Part shown: piece after piece, positions 1 through 12,826 of the stretch
How the letters are laid out: every line of letters begins with the position of its first letter
Position numbering within the stretch: position 1 is the stretch's first letter
Assembly (NCBI GenBank): GCA_002946415.1
Contig: NJPS01000010.1
Location: 496,001 to 560,000, forward strand
DNA: 64,000 nucleotides
DNA from: Rutstroemia sp. NJR-2017a BVV2
Lineage: Eukaryota; Ascomycota; Leotiomycetes; Helotiales; Rutstroemiaceae
Reading direction: 5' to 3'
Notes under the pieces: generated by a model
What the model was told of the DNA's origin: nothing
What the model saw: only the letters and a program-made list of their open reading frames with translations
The model's database searches: none
Made by a program: the position numbers and the translations under genes

Positions 1-3000
1 CTCTACGTCCATCACGGTCTGGGAAGAGTCTTCAATGCTGCTTCCTACACTTCACTGTGAGGATATAATGAAGCTGTCAGGATTCTGCAGGTAGCTACAG
101 ACGGCTGGCCAATCATCAAAAGATTACCCTTTCAGTCCAGCGACTAACCCCCTTGCCTTGCCGCACGTTACTTCGTTACTTCGATACTTGAAGTCATCGA
201 GCCAAATTCTAAAAGGGGACTCTTTAGGTTCGGCGCTTCTCTATCTCCAAACTTAGAAGAATTTCCTTAGCACCATGCCCGCTCGAGGAAATCGGGTCCC
301 CTGGGACGGGAGATCACCACTCTAAGCTCAAGCTCGAAGCTATCTTCCAGGTCTTGAGCTGGCAATTATCTCTCATAGTCGGACGGGGCCGATGGACTAT
401 TGTTCGGGGCATAAAAATAACCAGAGCGTTGAAACCCGTCTCTGGTGAGCATCGTCGATGAGTATTGGAGGAAGAACATCCTTCCACAAGGCACAAGAAG
501 GCCAAGAACATTGCGCAATCCTTGGGATGAGGGATGGTTCTGCCGATACCGTTGGCTAGAATATGTCCTTAAACTTGCGTTGGGAATGCGGAGTCGTTGG
601 CACAGCTTGTCCTTTTTACTTGGGAAATTCTCTCCCGTGTCTACAGACTACACTGCCTCTTTCAGCGAAGGTCACTCCACTCTCATTTCTATCAATTCGT
701 CGTAATAGGCCTAGAACTCTTCTACGACCATCATCTTTCTGACAAGGACCTACTCTCGAATCATTTATTCTTTAACATCACAGCCAACATCCAGCATCAA
801 AAACATCTCCAACGTGTAGACAACGACAACAAATGATTGCTGTTATTTTCAGTCATCAGACTCTGTACAGCCAGATCTCCAGCATGATATGCATTCCACT
901 CTATCTCTCGTCGTATTGGGATCTATCTTCACGTTTAGTTGGCACACTTCCAGCTAAGTTCCCTTTTAACTTCACGCCAGAGTCCCCACAGACACCAAAA
1001 TTGACTTTTCGTTCTCTCCCCGTGGGTTGCTACTGTACCGTGTGGAGTCTGGAGATCTCCCATGCATAAGAGCTACCCACATTATTACGAATGTCGAAAG
1101 TACTGAGCTCTCTTGCTATGCTATGATATGTCATGTACCGTCATATACCGTAGCGTACGAGTATCGCTACAATTCCAGTAACTTACAGTACAACAATCAT
1201 ATCTCCCACTTGCCATAACACCCTCCAGTACCGTACTGAAGCAACGAGCATCAGCGAATCAGGAACAACCCAAGTCGGAAATTTATCATCTGGGTCAATA
1301 ACGAACCCAGCAGCTGCAATCGCTAGACCTAAACAAACATAAGCACTCACAATGCAGCGACAGCACACACCATCCGCACTAATGAACCTTAGCTAAACCA
1401 CAGTACAGTACAGTAACAATAGCTGTAAGTCAAATTGGCCCGAGCGAAGAAAGATATACTGCTCTTTCCAGTAGGTACAGTACAGGACAATAAAAGTAGG
1501 ATAAGCACCAAGCACGCGGCCAAGATATGGGCGCCCGCGAATATGGCGCACGCAACTGCTCAATTGGCGTTTGCAGATGCAGCTTGTGATTAAACACTGC
1601 ATGAGAGCAACGCAACGCACGACATGAACACTGGTGCTTATCTCTCGTTGATTGCCCAGTCCCAGCCGGTTAGGTTACATCCATACGGCAATTCCTTCGG
1701 ATAAGAGGTGACTTATTCATCCGATTCCATACCAGCTACTGTAATCAATCAATACCTGGATTTCTCACATGCTGCTGCCTCCTCTCTTGTGCATGTTACC
1801 GGCTTCTACACTGGGATGGTATCACCACACACACCCCGCGCGATTGACGAATAAGAGCACAGCGCCAGATTTGTCCATGTTACGCAAGAGCAGGGTGTAT
1901 GATTCAAGTGTTGGTGGAGCGAGAATTCTCCGATTGGGGTAGATTGGATTGGGATGAGCTTATCAGGTTGTGTTAGGGGATGATATATGGGATGGAGGAG
2001 GTGAGGTGAGGAGATAAATTTCCCCGCTCGAGATCCAACATAACCTTACATACGCAATGGGATGGTTCGCTGGCTGAGCCGTGCATGTCTATCAACTACC
2101 TCCCCTCCTCCTCTACCTGATTAGACAAGCCATATACATCGTATATGTATACATCACTTAATCAAGTATCCTCCTTCCCCCCTCCTTACCTGCATACACA
2201 TCGCACCCAAGCGACCATCTCTCCCAATCCAGCCATCCGGTTCGTCCCAGTGTAACCATACCAGTACCATCCCATGCCGTATTGCGCAAGCACGGGATGT
2301 CACCCCGGGATCTGGGTACGAGTCCAGCCAACCGAGAATCGGATGTGAATGTGGTATGATGGATTGGTTGTGGCTTATCGATAAACACCGAGGAGCGGCA
2401 GGGGGCGGGGAAATAGTTACTAAAAGTATCTATTTGCATGTTCGTTTTCGAGCCGCCAGGAGGCTGAACGATTCTTGATATTGGATTTGATGTAAAAAGA
2501 CGACGGCGTTGGGTGAGGTCTTGGTGTTGCGCCGATTCCGGGTTGACCGGTACGAATGTTGAGTTGGGTTGGTTTGTTTGTATGTTTCTATATTTATCTG
2601 TATGTAAGAATACTAAGTTTCGAAGAGAGAGAGATACATCTTGGACGTAAGAATCCGAAGTACATAAGTTAGATAAGTTGTCACTTTTATCCCCGCTGTC
2701 ACTTGAGCTGATGTATTGCTTGCCGATGACAGCTTTTTGATAGATAAGTTAGATAGAGGGCTTATTTTTATTTCTGATGCGATGCGATGTGATCTAGAAG
2801 CAGTTCTTTCTTCATCAACTCTAGACGCGAAAGGGTATTGTTTTCTTGCTTGTTTGCTCGTTTTACTCATGCATCATTCTATGTATGTATGTATGTATGT
2901 CTGTACCAAGTCCTAAACTGTCGTTCGGAGAAAGGAGGAAGAACCCCTTGATCCGCAAGCTCGCTCCCGGGAGTCTTCTTCCTTCCTTCCGGTCTCGACC

Positions 3001-4779
3001 CTTCATATCATATCAGTCTCAGCCAAGTCTCTCGGACGCAATCGGAATAGCACGCTATACCCAAGGTCCAGACAAACACACCCCCTCATCTGTGTCGCAA
3101 GCCGTGTACCGAGTTCGCAAACGCATGTCTGCATGCATTTTCGGTATCTGGCGATGCGTATTTCATGCAGGAGCCAAGTACCCTTACATTACGCTACATA
3201 CGGAGCGGGTTTCGTTTCTTACATGTGATTGTCAGTCGTCCATATCATATCATATTATTCAGCCGCAGAAGGATACACTTTCGCTCATATATGCATCGTG
3301 ATCCTTGAGGCTCTCCTTGTTCGCTTCTTCAAGGGTCCGCAGATACAGTAGTTTGATCCGGGACGCGTTCCCGTGTTTTCGGTGGGTGTGTGGGCCGACT
3401 GGGCTCCGTCGGAGGGTGGGCCGATGGGAGAGTGGAGCATCGAGATGGGGTTTGGGGGGTTCTGGTGTTGATGTGATGTTTGGGGATGTTGATGGATGCG
3501 ATGGTAGGCCACGGACATGTGAATGGGCTCTGTTGTCATTGAAGAGGTAGGAAGGGAAGGGAACGGGAACGGTCGATGCGTTTATGTCATAGGTAGCTGG
3601 ATGGATACAGGATATGATATCTATTGGTCAGCAAGAAAAAGTAGAGAAATGAACCTTGCCGACGTGCAACTCAACATATTCCTCTCTTCTCCCTTCTTGC
3701 ATCATGATGCACTCAGTGCACCGAAACCGATTGCGTCAAAGTGGAGAAGAAATGCATACAGAGTCATACAGGTTCGTCATATCGTTGATCATCACAATGT
3801 CGCAAACGCCGAGCAAGCAGAATAGAACCAGATCATCTAGTTCTGCCGTCTCGACCACTCTTCCTACTTCATTCATTCCTCTAGCAGATCGTAGTTGGTA
3901 TGTGTGCGCTGTACATGGCGATCAGGGTAAGAGTTGATACTCCCATGATAGATGCAGACATAGAACATCTTTTCGCTCCGGATCATGCCCAGAAGCTGTC
4001 AAGCATTGATATCCCCTTCATGTGCCGTCTTCCTTCGTAGGAACGGGACTATGTAACTTAGCCTCTACTGCATTATGCCGCTCCTTACTTCCTCTTCTGA
4101 TGTGCGATACAGTATTTTAAGAGTTACTACGTGATGCAACATGGTATCTCTACACATGTGAATACTCCTTCTTCATCTCTTTCCTTTCAGGTCCCTTTCT
4201 CCATTCTCCCACCTGCACCCACTCCTATCTGCGATTTCCCTTTTCTTTCCCCTCGCAAAATCTACCTACGAAGCTACCCTTTGTGTCAATCACACATTCT
4301 CTCCTCAAAACACTGCCAGTCGATCGTCCACATGTATTACCTCAACTACTACTACCCAGAAGGAAGAATCCAGCTTAGATTTCACAGTTTGATTCATCAT
4401 CTCCTACTACCCATCTCTACTGCCCAGATGCAGTCTACTCTCCCCACGTCCCAATCTATTCTTTCACTCGCTTGGTATCCGTGTGCTGCTGTGCTGTGCT
4501 ATGTGCAAATAATGAGAGAGAGTATTTATTTATGACAGATCGTAGATAGACACAGCGTATATTGAATGAGTGGTAAAATTTTGTAGTATTTGACTAGTAT
4601 AACCAGATAGACAGCTTGATCCAACTTGGATATATATTCATGAAGTGAAGCCAGTTATCCAACCACCAATCTCTCTTCCCGAACTTGCTCCCACTTTCTT
4701 GGCTTCCTCACTGCACTTTCCACATCCTCTTTCTCATCTCCCCGAGCTCTTCTACAACCCCCTTGCCCTCCCCGCAACC
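1..4779. other. Intergenic region without a supported gene
   Basis: No frame shows a recognisable domain, a consistent set of fungal introns or coding-like composition. The open frames are short and rich in Ser, Leu and Pro, as expected from pyrimidine-rich non-coding DNA. A short ATGT tandem run lies at about 2880-2900, and pyrimidine-rich tracts at 4150-4450 and 4650-4780 precede the 3' end of TRM5. The left end may be the flank of a gene outside the window. Confidence 0.6.
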
Positions 4780-6537
4780 CTACATCCTCCTCTCCCCAAA
4801 TGCCACCACCTCCGGCAACCTAAAACTAACACAGAACATCCTCTTATTCGGCGCCACATCCCTCACATCCCAAACACTAGTCTCATACCTATCCCCCTGC
4901 GTCACCTCCACGCCCAACATCTCGCTAACCCTCTCACAGATCTCCTTTCCTTCGCGCACATTATCGTCGCCCTTCGTGCTAAAGCAATGCGTGTGCACCA
5001 TCGGCAGTTTCCTGTCTGTGTGCGGCTCGAATAGTCTTTCTTGCCAGTGATATAGACCCTGGAATGCGGGGATGAAGGAGATGGCTGATGCTGGGAGGTT
5101 CATTACGAAGTGGTTGATTGTAGGGGGGATGGTGATGATGGTGGGAGGTGGAGGGGGTGCGTTGCGGGGGAAGCGTTTGGGGGGTATAGCGATGGTGTTG
5201 TTGGGAGACAGGGCGAGGGCGAGGAGATCGTCGGCGGCGTGGGGGATGAATTTGTGGCCGTCTTCATTGAAGGGGTGAACGAAGTTTCCGACCTGATGTG
5301 GGTATTAGTTTGCATTGTATGAAGGAGTGTCTTATGAAGAGTTGTATTGATGGAGAGAAAATCAGATTAAAGCGCCTTGTCAGAGGCATTCTCATCAAGG
5401 TATACCAACTTGTGGTTATGTTGACCGTCGTGATATGTGAATCATTATGTGATAAGGAAAGAGGTTCTGACAAGCTACCAGGACAGAAGGGCCAAAAAGA
5501 AAAAGGTAAAAGGCTCACCTTGTTTCGTACAACAGCTTCTTTCAATGCCGCGTAACTGTTTGGGTTCAGGTCATTTGCCCAAACGAAAACCCCTTTTTTC
5601 CCCGCAGGCACAGCAAATGGTCCTACCCCAGCCATAACATCACATACCACATCTCCAGGATTGAACAGATCCACTAATCTCTTATGCTCCGTCTGTAATC
5701 TACTGTTCCAATAGACTTTTGAATAGTCAAAGCGGAATGTGCAGTCTCCCTCGCGTATCTCAACGTTCATATCATCCTCGCCGGCGAGGACTTCATAGGA
5801 AAAGGTGCGGTACTCAGAGTGTGTGCCAACGTCGGAAACTTTGTTAATTATAGTACGGATGGTAGGATTCTTATCCAGGAGAACTTCGGCGATGAGCTTT
5901 TTATATGGTAGGTATTCGTCATGTAAATTGAGGTGGGCTGCGGGGTAGCTCTGTTAGGAGGGGTCGTTGGCGGGGGAAGAAGGGTATGGTACCAACGTGC
6001 CCGACGATGGCAAAACCAACGGGAATTTCTCCTTGTGCATCTTCTGGAAGAATAGATGTCATAATATCAACTATATACAACGTTAGCCGTTGCTGTGTAT
6101 AGTTTAACGTAAGAATCGTACTGTAATTCCAGTAATTGTAATCCAGCGTCAAATCGTACGGGACAACGCCCAATTCCTGTGCTTTCACAGCTTCCTGAAG
6201 TATCGTACTCCAAGTGGTCGGGTCTACGAGGCATTATCTCAGCAAAGCCCATTTTCTCCCAATTTTGCTATCTCATACCATCATGCTTAACTTCCGGCTT
6301 CAAAAGCAAACACTTTCCACCTTTCTCAGCCAGCTGAGGATCTGGGTCCGGCCTTACGTTTGATATCCTTTCCAGCAGCAACAGCTCTTTACTTTTTTGC
6401 ATTTGCGATCGACATTTCGTTATGTTCTTGTTATTGGCGATCCTCGCTGCGGATAGTGGGATTGTTTTCGAGAAAAGAGAACGGTCCAGTATCCCGCTGG
6501 CTGCAGTGCGAACGATAGGTGGACGAAATATTGACAT
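4780..6537 (-). CDS. TRM5: tRNA (guanine-N1-)-methyltransferase Trm5
   Basis: Class I SAM-dependent enzyme that makes m1G37 in tRNAs, preventing +1 frameshifting, in nucleus/cytosol and mitochondria. Five exons are read: 6537-6279, 6223-6122, 6070-5993, 5937-5519 and 5292-4780, with phases that join cleanly to 456 residues. Family landmarks in order are an N-terminal block [51 protein letters not shown] (about 144-160), [12 protein letters not shown], and the SAM-binding [14 protein letters not shown] near residues 245-258. The C-terminal exon begins VGNFVHPFN and ends shortly after [10 protein letters not shown]. Intron 4 (5518-5293, 226 nt) is long for this window; the others are 51-55 nt. 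The start is the family-typical MSIFRPP. It is divergent from the AlkB-like gene. Identification is by family knowledge; exon ends are inferred. Confidence 0.95.
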
Positions 6538-6857
6538 TTTGTCGTCTGTTCTTATGGAAGACTCCTATGCGCATAGATTAGCAAGGCTATTATGGATTTT
6601 GGGAGAAAACGTACCTCCATATCTTCATACCATTATGTAGATCGTCGTATTGCGGGTGAAATTTTGCGGAAGACTCATAAATTTCGCAAGGCTGAAGTTA
6701 GACTTTTTGGATATTGCGCTAGTGATAAGGCTGAGTAGGCCCGTATCCAATCAAATGGTGATGTCATAGAAGGCTACATGCATTAATCCCAAGGCAAATG
6801 CTCATGCTCTCCCCCAGACCTAGCAATTCAGTGAAATAAAACATCAGCTTTCTCAAC
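6538..6857. promoter_or_regulatory. Bidirectional promoter TRM5 / AlkB-like gene
   Basis: The two start codons (6537 minus, 6858 plus) face away from each other across 320 bp with no room for another gene. The interval must hold both core promoters and both 5' leaders. No specific element is certain by eye. Confidence 0.6.
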
Positions 6858-7963
6858 ATGTCGACTGCGAAGAGAACTTTAGATGCGTTCTTCAAGCCCC
6901 CGGCAAAGAAAGCTCGAGTTTCAGAGTCAGTGATTAAAGGAGAAGCAGCAGCAGCAGCAGCAGAACCTGTAAGTAGTAAATAGTGAACATGTCCGGTGAC
7001 AAGCAGCTGATATGAATTAAGGAGCGCGAATTTACGCGTCATCCGCAATATCCATTTCCCATACCGTGTTTCCCACAATCTATATCTTCTGAACTATCCT
7101 CACTGCCATCCACGATTGGCAGGGAGATCAATGATCAAGCTGATCTTGATCTCCTTTACTTTGAACCTTACATCCCCAGATATCTAGAACGTCAAGTTTT
7201 CCAATTTCTACGTTCTGAGTTACCGTTCTACCGTGTAGAATATGACATCAATAGAGGAGGTATATCAACGCATATCAAAACTCCAAGGTAGCCTACTCTT
7301 CTATCTTCTCAATCAAAGAGACAGCTACTGAGAGTGATTCGAAGGTGGACCACAGTATTCGGCCTAGACGAGACCTCCAAGTTTGATGAGAATGGTGATG
7401 TAGTCGATGCTAGTAGTGGGAAGAAGGTCCAGAAAGATAAATATTACACCAAATACACGCCGCGGCCCATTCCCAAATGTCTCGACGATCTCCGCCTCAG
7501 CACTGAAGCAGCTACTGGTTGCAAATTCAACTTTTGCCTGGTTAACTATTATGCTTCCGGGTCGGATTCGATCTCCTACCACAGCGACGATGAGAGATTC
7601 CTTGGAAATCTTCCTGCGATTGCAAGCTTTTCACTTGGTGCTAGACGGGACTTTCTCATGAAGCATAAACCAATTCCACCTAATGATAATGCGCCTCCGC
7701 CACCGGAAACGAAGCCCCTCAAATTGCCGCTTGCAAGTGGCGACATGATATTGATGAGAGGAAGGACACAAGCAAATTGGCTCCATTCAATACCGAAACG
7801 AACAGGAAAGAATGCAGATGACGGAGGAAGAATCAACATTACCTTTCGAAAAGCTATGGTGAAAGGTGGAACCGACAATTACTACAATTACAATGTCGGC
7901 ACAGGCCCTGTGTATAAATGGGATAGTATTCTCAGAGAAATGAGGACATGGAAAGGAGCATAA
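6858..7963 (+). CDS. AlkB-family Fe(II)/2-oxoglutarate dioxygenase (ALKBH2/3-like)
   Basis: Predicted oxidative demethylase that removes alkyl groups such as 1-methyladenine or 3-methylcytosine from DNA or RNA. Three exons, 6858-6968, 7022-7287 and 7345-7963, give 331 residues. The double-stranded beta-helix holds the HxD iron ligands in SYHSDDE (about H205, D207), the third ligand in WLHSIPKR (about H273) and the 2-oxoglutarate arginines in RINITFR (about R288, R294); NYYASGSDSISYHSDD is the classic approach to the site. The N-terminus reads KRTLDAFFKPPAKKAR, resembling a PCNA-interacting box followed by a basic nuclear signal, and is followed by a six-alanine run. The start is the first ATG, in frame with that peptide. 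The exon 2/3 junction gives TPRWTTVFG, as expected of the family. The 3' end lies 35 bp from that of NUS1. Substrate (DNA or RNA) cannot be decided. Confidence 0.9.
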
Positions 7964-7998
7964 CTTGTATATGGGTATTTGGTGTATCATCTAAATAT

Positions 7999-9180
7999 CT
8001 ATCTTCCGAATCTCATCTGTGCATTTGCGTAGTTGTATAATGCTCGCAAAAATACTTGATAACCGACGCCATTATTATCTTGTACGTGGAAGATTTCCGT
8101 CAGTCGTAATTGCCATGGAGGATAGCCGGACAATTCAACGTTTGGACCGAAAAGTATCAGGAGATTCGGCTCTCCCATAATACTCTCTGAAATTTCAGCG
8201 TCTATTAACTCTTGGTTGATGTCGTCGGCTGAGATCTTTCCCCGTTGGGACATTTCGGTAAGAGTTCTTGTCAGGTCGACCAATGAGTCTCTCCCATCTT
8301 CAGATGACAGAAGCAAAACTGAGATATGCTGCAGAGACCCAGGAAGTGTCTCACTGATTGGCGTGCTGGGAGAAGAAGATTCCATAGATGGAACGTGGGG
8401 AGCCCTCAACGATAACGCCGGATGATCCGGTCCAAAGTATGATGCCAACTTTCTCACTACCGCTCTGTGTGTCGCAGGTATATATCCCTTCAATATGCCT
8501 AGAGGTCCCAAGTTAGCGCCTGGAACATCCGAACCGGTAACCTACGTAATCCTCCATTACATACCAGTCTTCTCATAGATGCTCAGCATTGGGATTCCAA
8601 CGCAAGCACACCACGCTGTGATCTCCGCAACCTCATCTACCAATGCTTCTAAGCCAGCCCCCGATCTCATGCCATCCTCTAGTTTTAACACCACGCTCAA
8701 ATGTTCCGGCAGTCTCTCTAAGCCTCTCACATCCTTTTGTATCAGCCCAGGCGTCCGATGGTGATAATAAAGAATCGCAAATATGCGGTCTTTTACCGCG
8801 TGGTAGGCCGTTCGCAGTCGTATGTATAGGGAGAAAATGGCATGTACGACAACGTATACAAGGGCATGCAATTGGAATCGCAGAAAGTTGCGTATGCCGA
8901 GATGCGAGCTGGGTTTTGTGGTAGAAGATTTGGATTTGGATTTTATTTTTTTATCGGAAGGTAAAAGTGGCTAAATCAACACGGCGTCAGTAAATTGTAT
9001 TGGATGAATAAATTGGTAGGTCCTGCTGCAGGTACAGTATACAATTGACAGGGCAGAGTCTATAAAAAGCAGCAAACCTACCTCGATGAGCTTGCGTCGT
9101 TCCTCGGGAGTGAATAAGTTGTGACCAGATTTTGCGTCTTCGCGATATGCCTCGAGGGCTTTATGTTTACTGGATGCCAT
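7999..9180 (-). CDS. NUS1: Dehydrodolichyl diphosphate synthase complex subunit Nus1
   Basis: Non-catalytic partner (Nogo-B receptor family) of the cis-prenyltransferase Rer2/Srt1 at the ER, needed for dolichol and therefore for N-glycosylation and GPI anchors. Exons 9180-9082, 8970-8565 and 8498-7999 join to 334 residues. Visible are a hydrophobic N-terminal stretch (HALVYVVVHAIFSLYIRL), the family block HHRTPGLIQKDVRGLERLPE, then EVAEITAWCACVGIPMLSIYEKTG, LASYFGPDHPAL, and a C-terminal RFG, matching the conserved RxG motif that contributes to the active site of the heteromer. The start MASSKHKALEAYREDAKSG is chosen because fungal Nus1 begins this way; an in-frame ATG 18 nt upstream exists. 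The NLLILFGPN segment is typical of the family. It is convergent with the AlkB gene and divergent from COG6. Confidence 0.93.
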
Positions 9181-9880
9181 GTCGACCACGGCAATCAACG
9201 TTGAAGGCGCGCGTGGTGGAAGTAGAATATGTTGGGCGGAAAGAAAGTGGTTTCACGGAGCTTGTCCTGCGCCGGATTTATTCCAGGAAATGCTGGGTCT
9301 TAACACGAGGCCACGACTCCGTGCCCAAGCGAGATCGTACGTATTTTCCTTAGACCTTGCATAACTACGTCTTAATCTAAATCTCTCATGTTCCTATTTT
9401 GGTTGGCGTTCTCTGTGTATTTCAGGACTTGACTGTAACTGTAAGTTACCTCTAAGACATTCTTTGGGTGGTAAAGAGATAGATAGAGATATATTCAAGG
9501 GAGCTGGTCGACCGTTGAAGAGAGAGAATGAGCGAGGTCCGCTCCATAGAAGGGATCTGGGGGGATGGAAATAGTTGAACATAGAGTGTTCGACATCGCT
9601 AAGAGCAGGACGTCAATCTTGGTTCTAAAGTCTCTCATACAACTTTATCTACATTATCAGCGGATCTCATAAGTCTCAAAGAACAAGTGAATTGTTACCG
9701 TGTAGTTCGTCGCGCATTATTGTCTGCTATCTTCGCTCAATGGAGCTTAGTAAGCTGCCTAGACTCCGCGCCGGATCGTACCTTGTGTGCGGGCGGTCTT
9801 GACGATCCCTGCGTCTAATCAGTTGATACCGAACTTCGTCTCAAGTCGTTCGTTCCCCGTATGCAACATTACCTTGAATA
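9181..9880. promoter_or_regulatory. Bidirectional promoter NUS1 / COG6
   Basis: 700 bp separate the divergent start codons at 9180 (minus) and 9881 (plus). There is no open frame with coding character inside. Both products serve glycosylation and secretory traffic, so shared control is plausible but only inferred. Confidence 0.5.
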
Positions 9881-12502
9881 ATGGCGTCTCTCAACAGTGG
9901 CTCGTTGAGTGGAAGGTCACTATATCCTAAAGGGCCAAGCTTTACGATAGAGAACTTTTCCAATAAGGACTTTATTGTGAGAGATTTTGTGGAAGACCTG
10001 TCCGAAAGTGCCATCCCAGTCAACAGACGTTCTGGACCTGCGCAACCAGCATTCGATCCAAAGCCATTTATACGGACATTCGACAGTACGCCATCGTAAA
10101 GCTGTGCCTCTGTGGTCTTTTGCTAATGCGTGTTAGATGCCGTGGCGCAACTTGCTACATTGAGAGAAGAATTAGAGGAAAAGGAGACCGAGCTGCTCAC
10201 GTCTGTTCGACGCGCCGAGATTCAGCATGACCAGACATTAGATACTCTAGGGAGGAAACTTGACCAGTCGATCGATACCTTCGAATCTCTCGATATAACA
10301 CTGAATAATCCGAATGGGACGAATGGCGCAAGCAACGATCGATACGGCCGTCCGGAATTAGGAGGGAATGTTGCTGTGCAGATTGGTGAGAGACTTGAGG
10401 ATTTAGACAAGCAGAGGAAACGTGCGCTGGACGCCAAATTCTTGATACAATGTTGGATCGAGGTTAGCGGGAATGGATCTCTTACATCTTTGGAAGACAT
10501 GATACGGCGGCAAGGTGGAGGGGAGAACAAAGTACGAGCCGCTGTCATTGCCAGGCAGCTTATGCGGATGAGCCAGAGACTAGATCCATCATCATGGGCT
10601 CAAGCAAACGGGTTAAAAAAGGTGAAAGGTACTACCAACGGCGTAGTCGGTAATAGAGGCCACAATACCAGGGAAATTATCGAGAAGTTCTCGGAAACCC
10701 TTGAGAAACATCTGCTAAAGCAGTTTGATAGCAGTTACCGAAGGCAAAATTTCGATGATATGCTTGAATGCGCAAAGGTTTTACATGACTTCAATGGCGG
10801 ATCCAGCGTTGTGGCTCTCTTCGTCAATCAACATCAGTTCTTCATTGATCGAAGTCAACTCATGGCCGAGGAGGTGACCACGGATAACGACACATGGGAC
10901 AAGCTTGCAGACCCAGATTCGGATCCTCCAGGAGTTGAACCTAGTTTGCAGTCGTTGATTGACGAAATTCGGGTCGTCATGCAGGAGGAGTCTTTCATTA
11001 TCAAGCGGGCATTTCCTTTCTACGAAGTGGTTCTTACAAAGTTCATACAACGAATATTTCAACAATCTATACAGCAGCGCCTGGAGATGGTCCTGGAGAA
11101 AGCCGATACAATTTCATCCTTGGCGTTTCTCAGATCATTGCATGCGTCAAGGACATACATTAATAATTTAATTGAAGACCTTAAGGCGCATGGCTTAACA
11201 GAACATCCCGAGCCTTGTACGGCACAAACGAGCCAAAGTCTCGACCAGCAATTAGATGAATTGTTCGTACCCTATCTTGTTGGAAACTCATATATCGATA
11301 GAGAACGGAAAAGTTTGGAAGAACTTTTCTCGTCATTGCTTTTCAAGTTTACTATATATCACTCGCGGCGCAAGAAGGTTCCCACCGGTTTCATGGCTTC
11401 TTTGGCGCAGCAAGGAAGTCAGCTTTTGTCATCAGCGAAGGATGCATATATCGACCGTCTCGATTCCTCGGAGCTTACTCCCACACAGAAAGCCATGATG
11501 TTACGTGTCGCTGGTCTTAGGGACCTTGATAACAACAAAAACGAAATTGAAGTCACTGACGAAGACGGTGTGATCAGTGTTGCAAACGCCAAGCGAATGC
11601 TGAGGTGGCTTGCCGAAGGGGTACGAAGAGCTTTGGAGATGGGGAGTGGAACAGATACCCCTAAGGACGTTTCGACTTTGCTGAATCTTCTGCTTAATAG
11701 CATGGGCCAAGTGTATATTGAGACGGCACTGGAAGCAGCTGCCGACCAAGCCGCTGCACAAGAAAACACGAAGCTTGAACCTGATCTAGCATATCTACCG
11801 TCACTTCGACCAGCCATTATTATTACCAATGTCATGTCTAGATTTATCAACACTGTCTTGATCCGTCTGGCGGAATCAAACACTACAGTTAGACGCGCCA
11901 TGGAATTGCAAACGAAAACAAGCGTTGAACGAATCGAGAAGAAGACAAACGATATTATGCGGAGTACTGTTACCGTTGTCCTGAACTGGGTGTCAAAGGT
12001 ATTGGCTGGCCAGAAGAAAGCCGACTTTCGCCCAAGAGACAGCGACCTTGGCACAATCGAGACTTTACAAACCCCTACATGTCTGTCTATTTGCAATTTC
12101 TTACAACGTGTGGCTAAGCTCGCAACGCAAGCCGTCGATGGACAGAATCTAGAAGTCTTCAGCTCTGAGCTTGCACTCAGCATTCGCGACATGTTTTTTG
12201 AACATTTCAAGAAGTTCAACGTCAACGCTACTGGAGGCTTAATGGTCACAAAAGACATATCCAGCTACGTTTCTGCACTCAAAGGTTGGCCGTTAACGAA
12301 AGAGGTTAGAACTGAGGTTGAAATACTGAGTGATATCGGGAACTTGTTCATTATTGGACCAGAAGCTCTTCGGGAAAAGTCAAGAGCGGTGCTCGCCAGT
12401 GGGGAAAGTAAGAAGTTGCAGAAGGCAGACTTCCGAGCCTTCGTACTGAAGAGAGATGATTCAGGCAGTGTTGGAGTTCAAAGTGTTCTTGCGGGATTAT
12501 GA
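9881..12502 (+). CDS. COG6: Conserved oligomeric Golgi complex subunit 6
   Basis: Lobe B subunit of the COG tether, acting in retrograde intra-Golgi vesicle traffic and so in keeping glycosyltransferases in place. Two exons, 9881-10085 and 10137-12502, join in phase (GAC A|AT) to 856 residues. The N-terminus carries a Ser-rich leader, then FSNKDFIVRDFVEDLSES and FDPKPFIRTFDN, followed by a coiled coil of about 30 residues rich in Glu and Leu (TLREELEEKETEL) and LGRKLDQSIDTFESLD, which are COG6 landmarks. The long helical C-terminal part contains ALEMGSGTDTPKD, LNLLLNSMGQVYIETAL and SDIGNLFIIGPEALREK. The donor at 10086 is preferred over GTAAAG at 10096 because only it preserves the frame. The 3' end is convergent with COX17. 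Confidence 0.93.
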
Positions 12503-12826
12503 TACCAAACATTCAAGATGATCATCTAGGACAATTTGGCGTTCAAGCGGAGTTTGAACATGCATTCGGTAAATTCGGGCGACCACTTTTTGAGCTGTTA
12601 ATTTGACCTCATGTGTAAGTCGAAGCTATATGTAAAATATTACTAGATTGTATATTCTCGCCGCATTTTATCTACCTCATACATGAGTTGAGTGTTTCCT
12701 CTGTTATGCTTCTATTGTTTTCCCCAAATCCCATGATATCCGAGGATCCAAACGCCACAGCAATGTCGCGCCATCGTAAAATTCATCCCAACTATACTCT
12801 TACACCGATCACCCGCCTAAGCTTCC
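12503..12826. other. Convergent 3' flank COG6 / COX17
   Basis: 324 bp between the stop codons of two genes that point at each other. AT-rich, with several TATA/AATA-like stretches that could serve 3'-end formation on both strands; no gene is seen. Confidence 0.5.

Noticed and set aside
2846..3301. 151-codon plus-strand frame
   Set aside because: Starts in the ATGT repeat and lacks domain or splice context.
11419..12258. 279-codon minus-strand frame
   Set aside because: It is the antisense shadow of the COG6 coding sequence.
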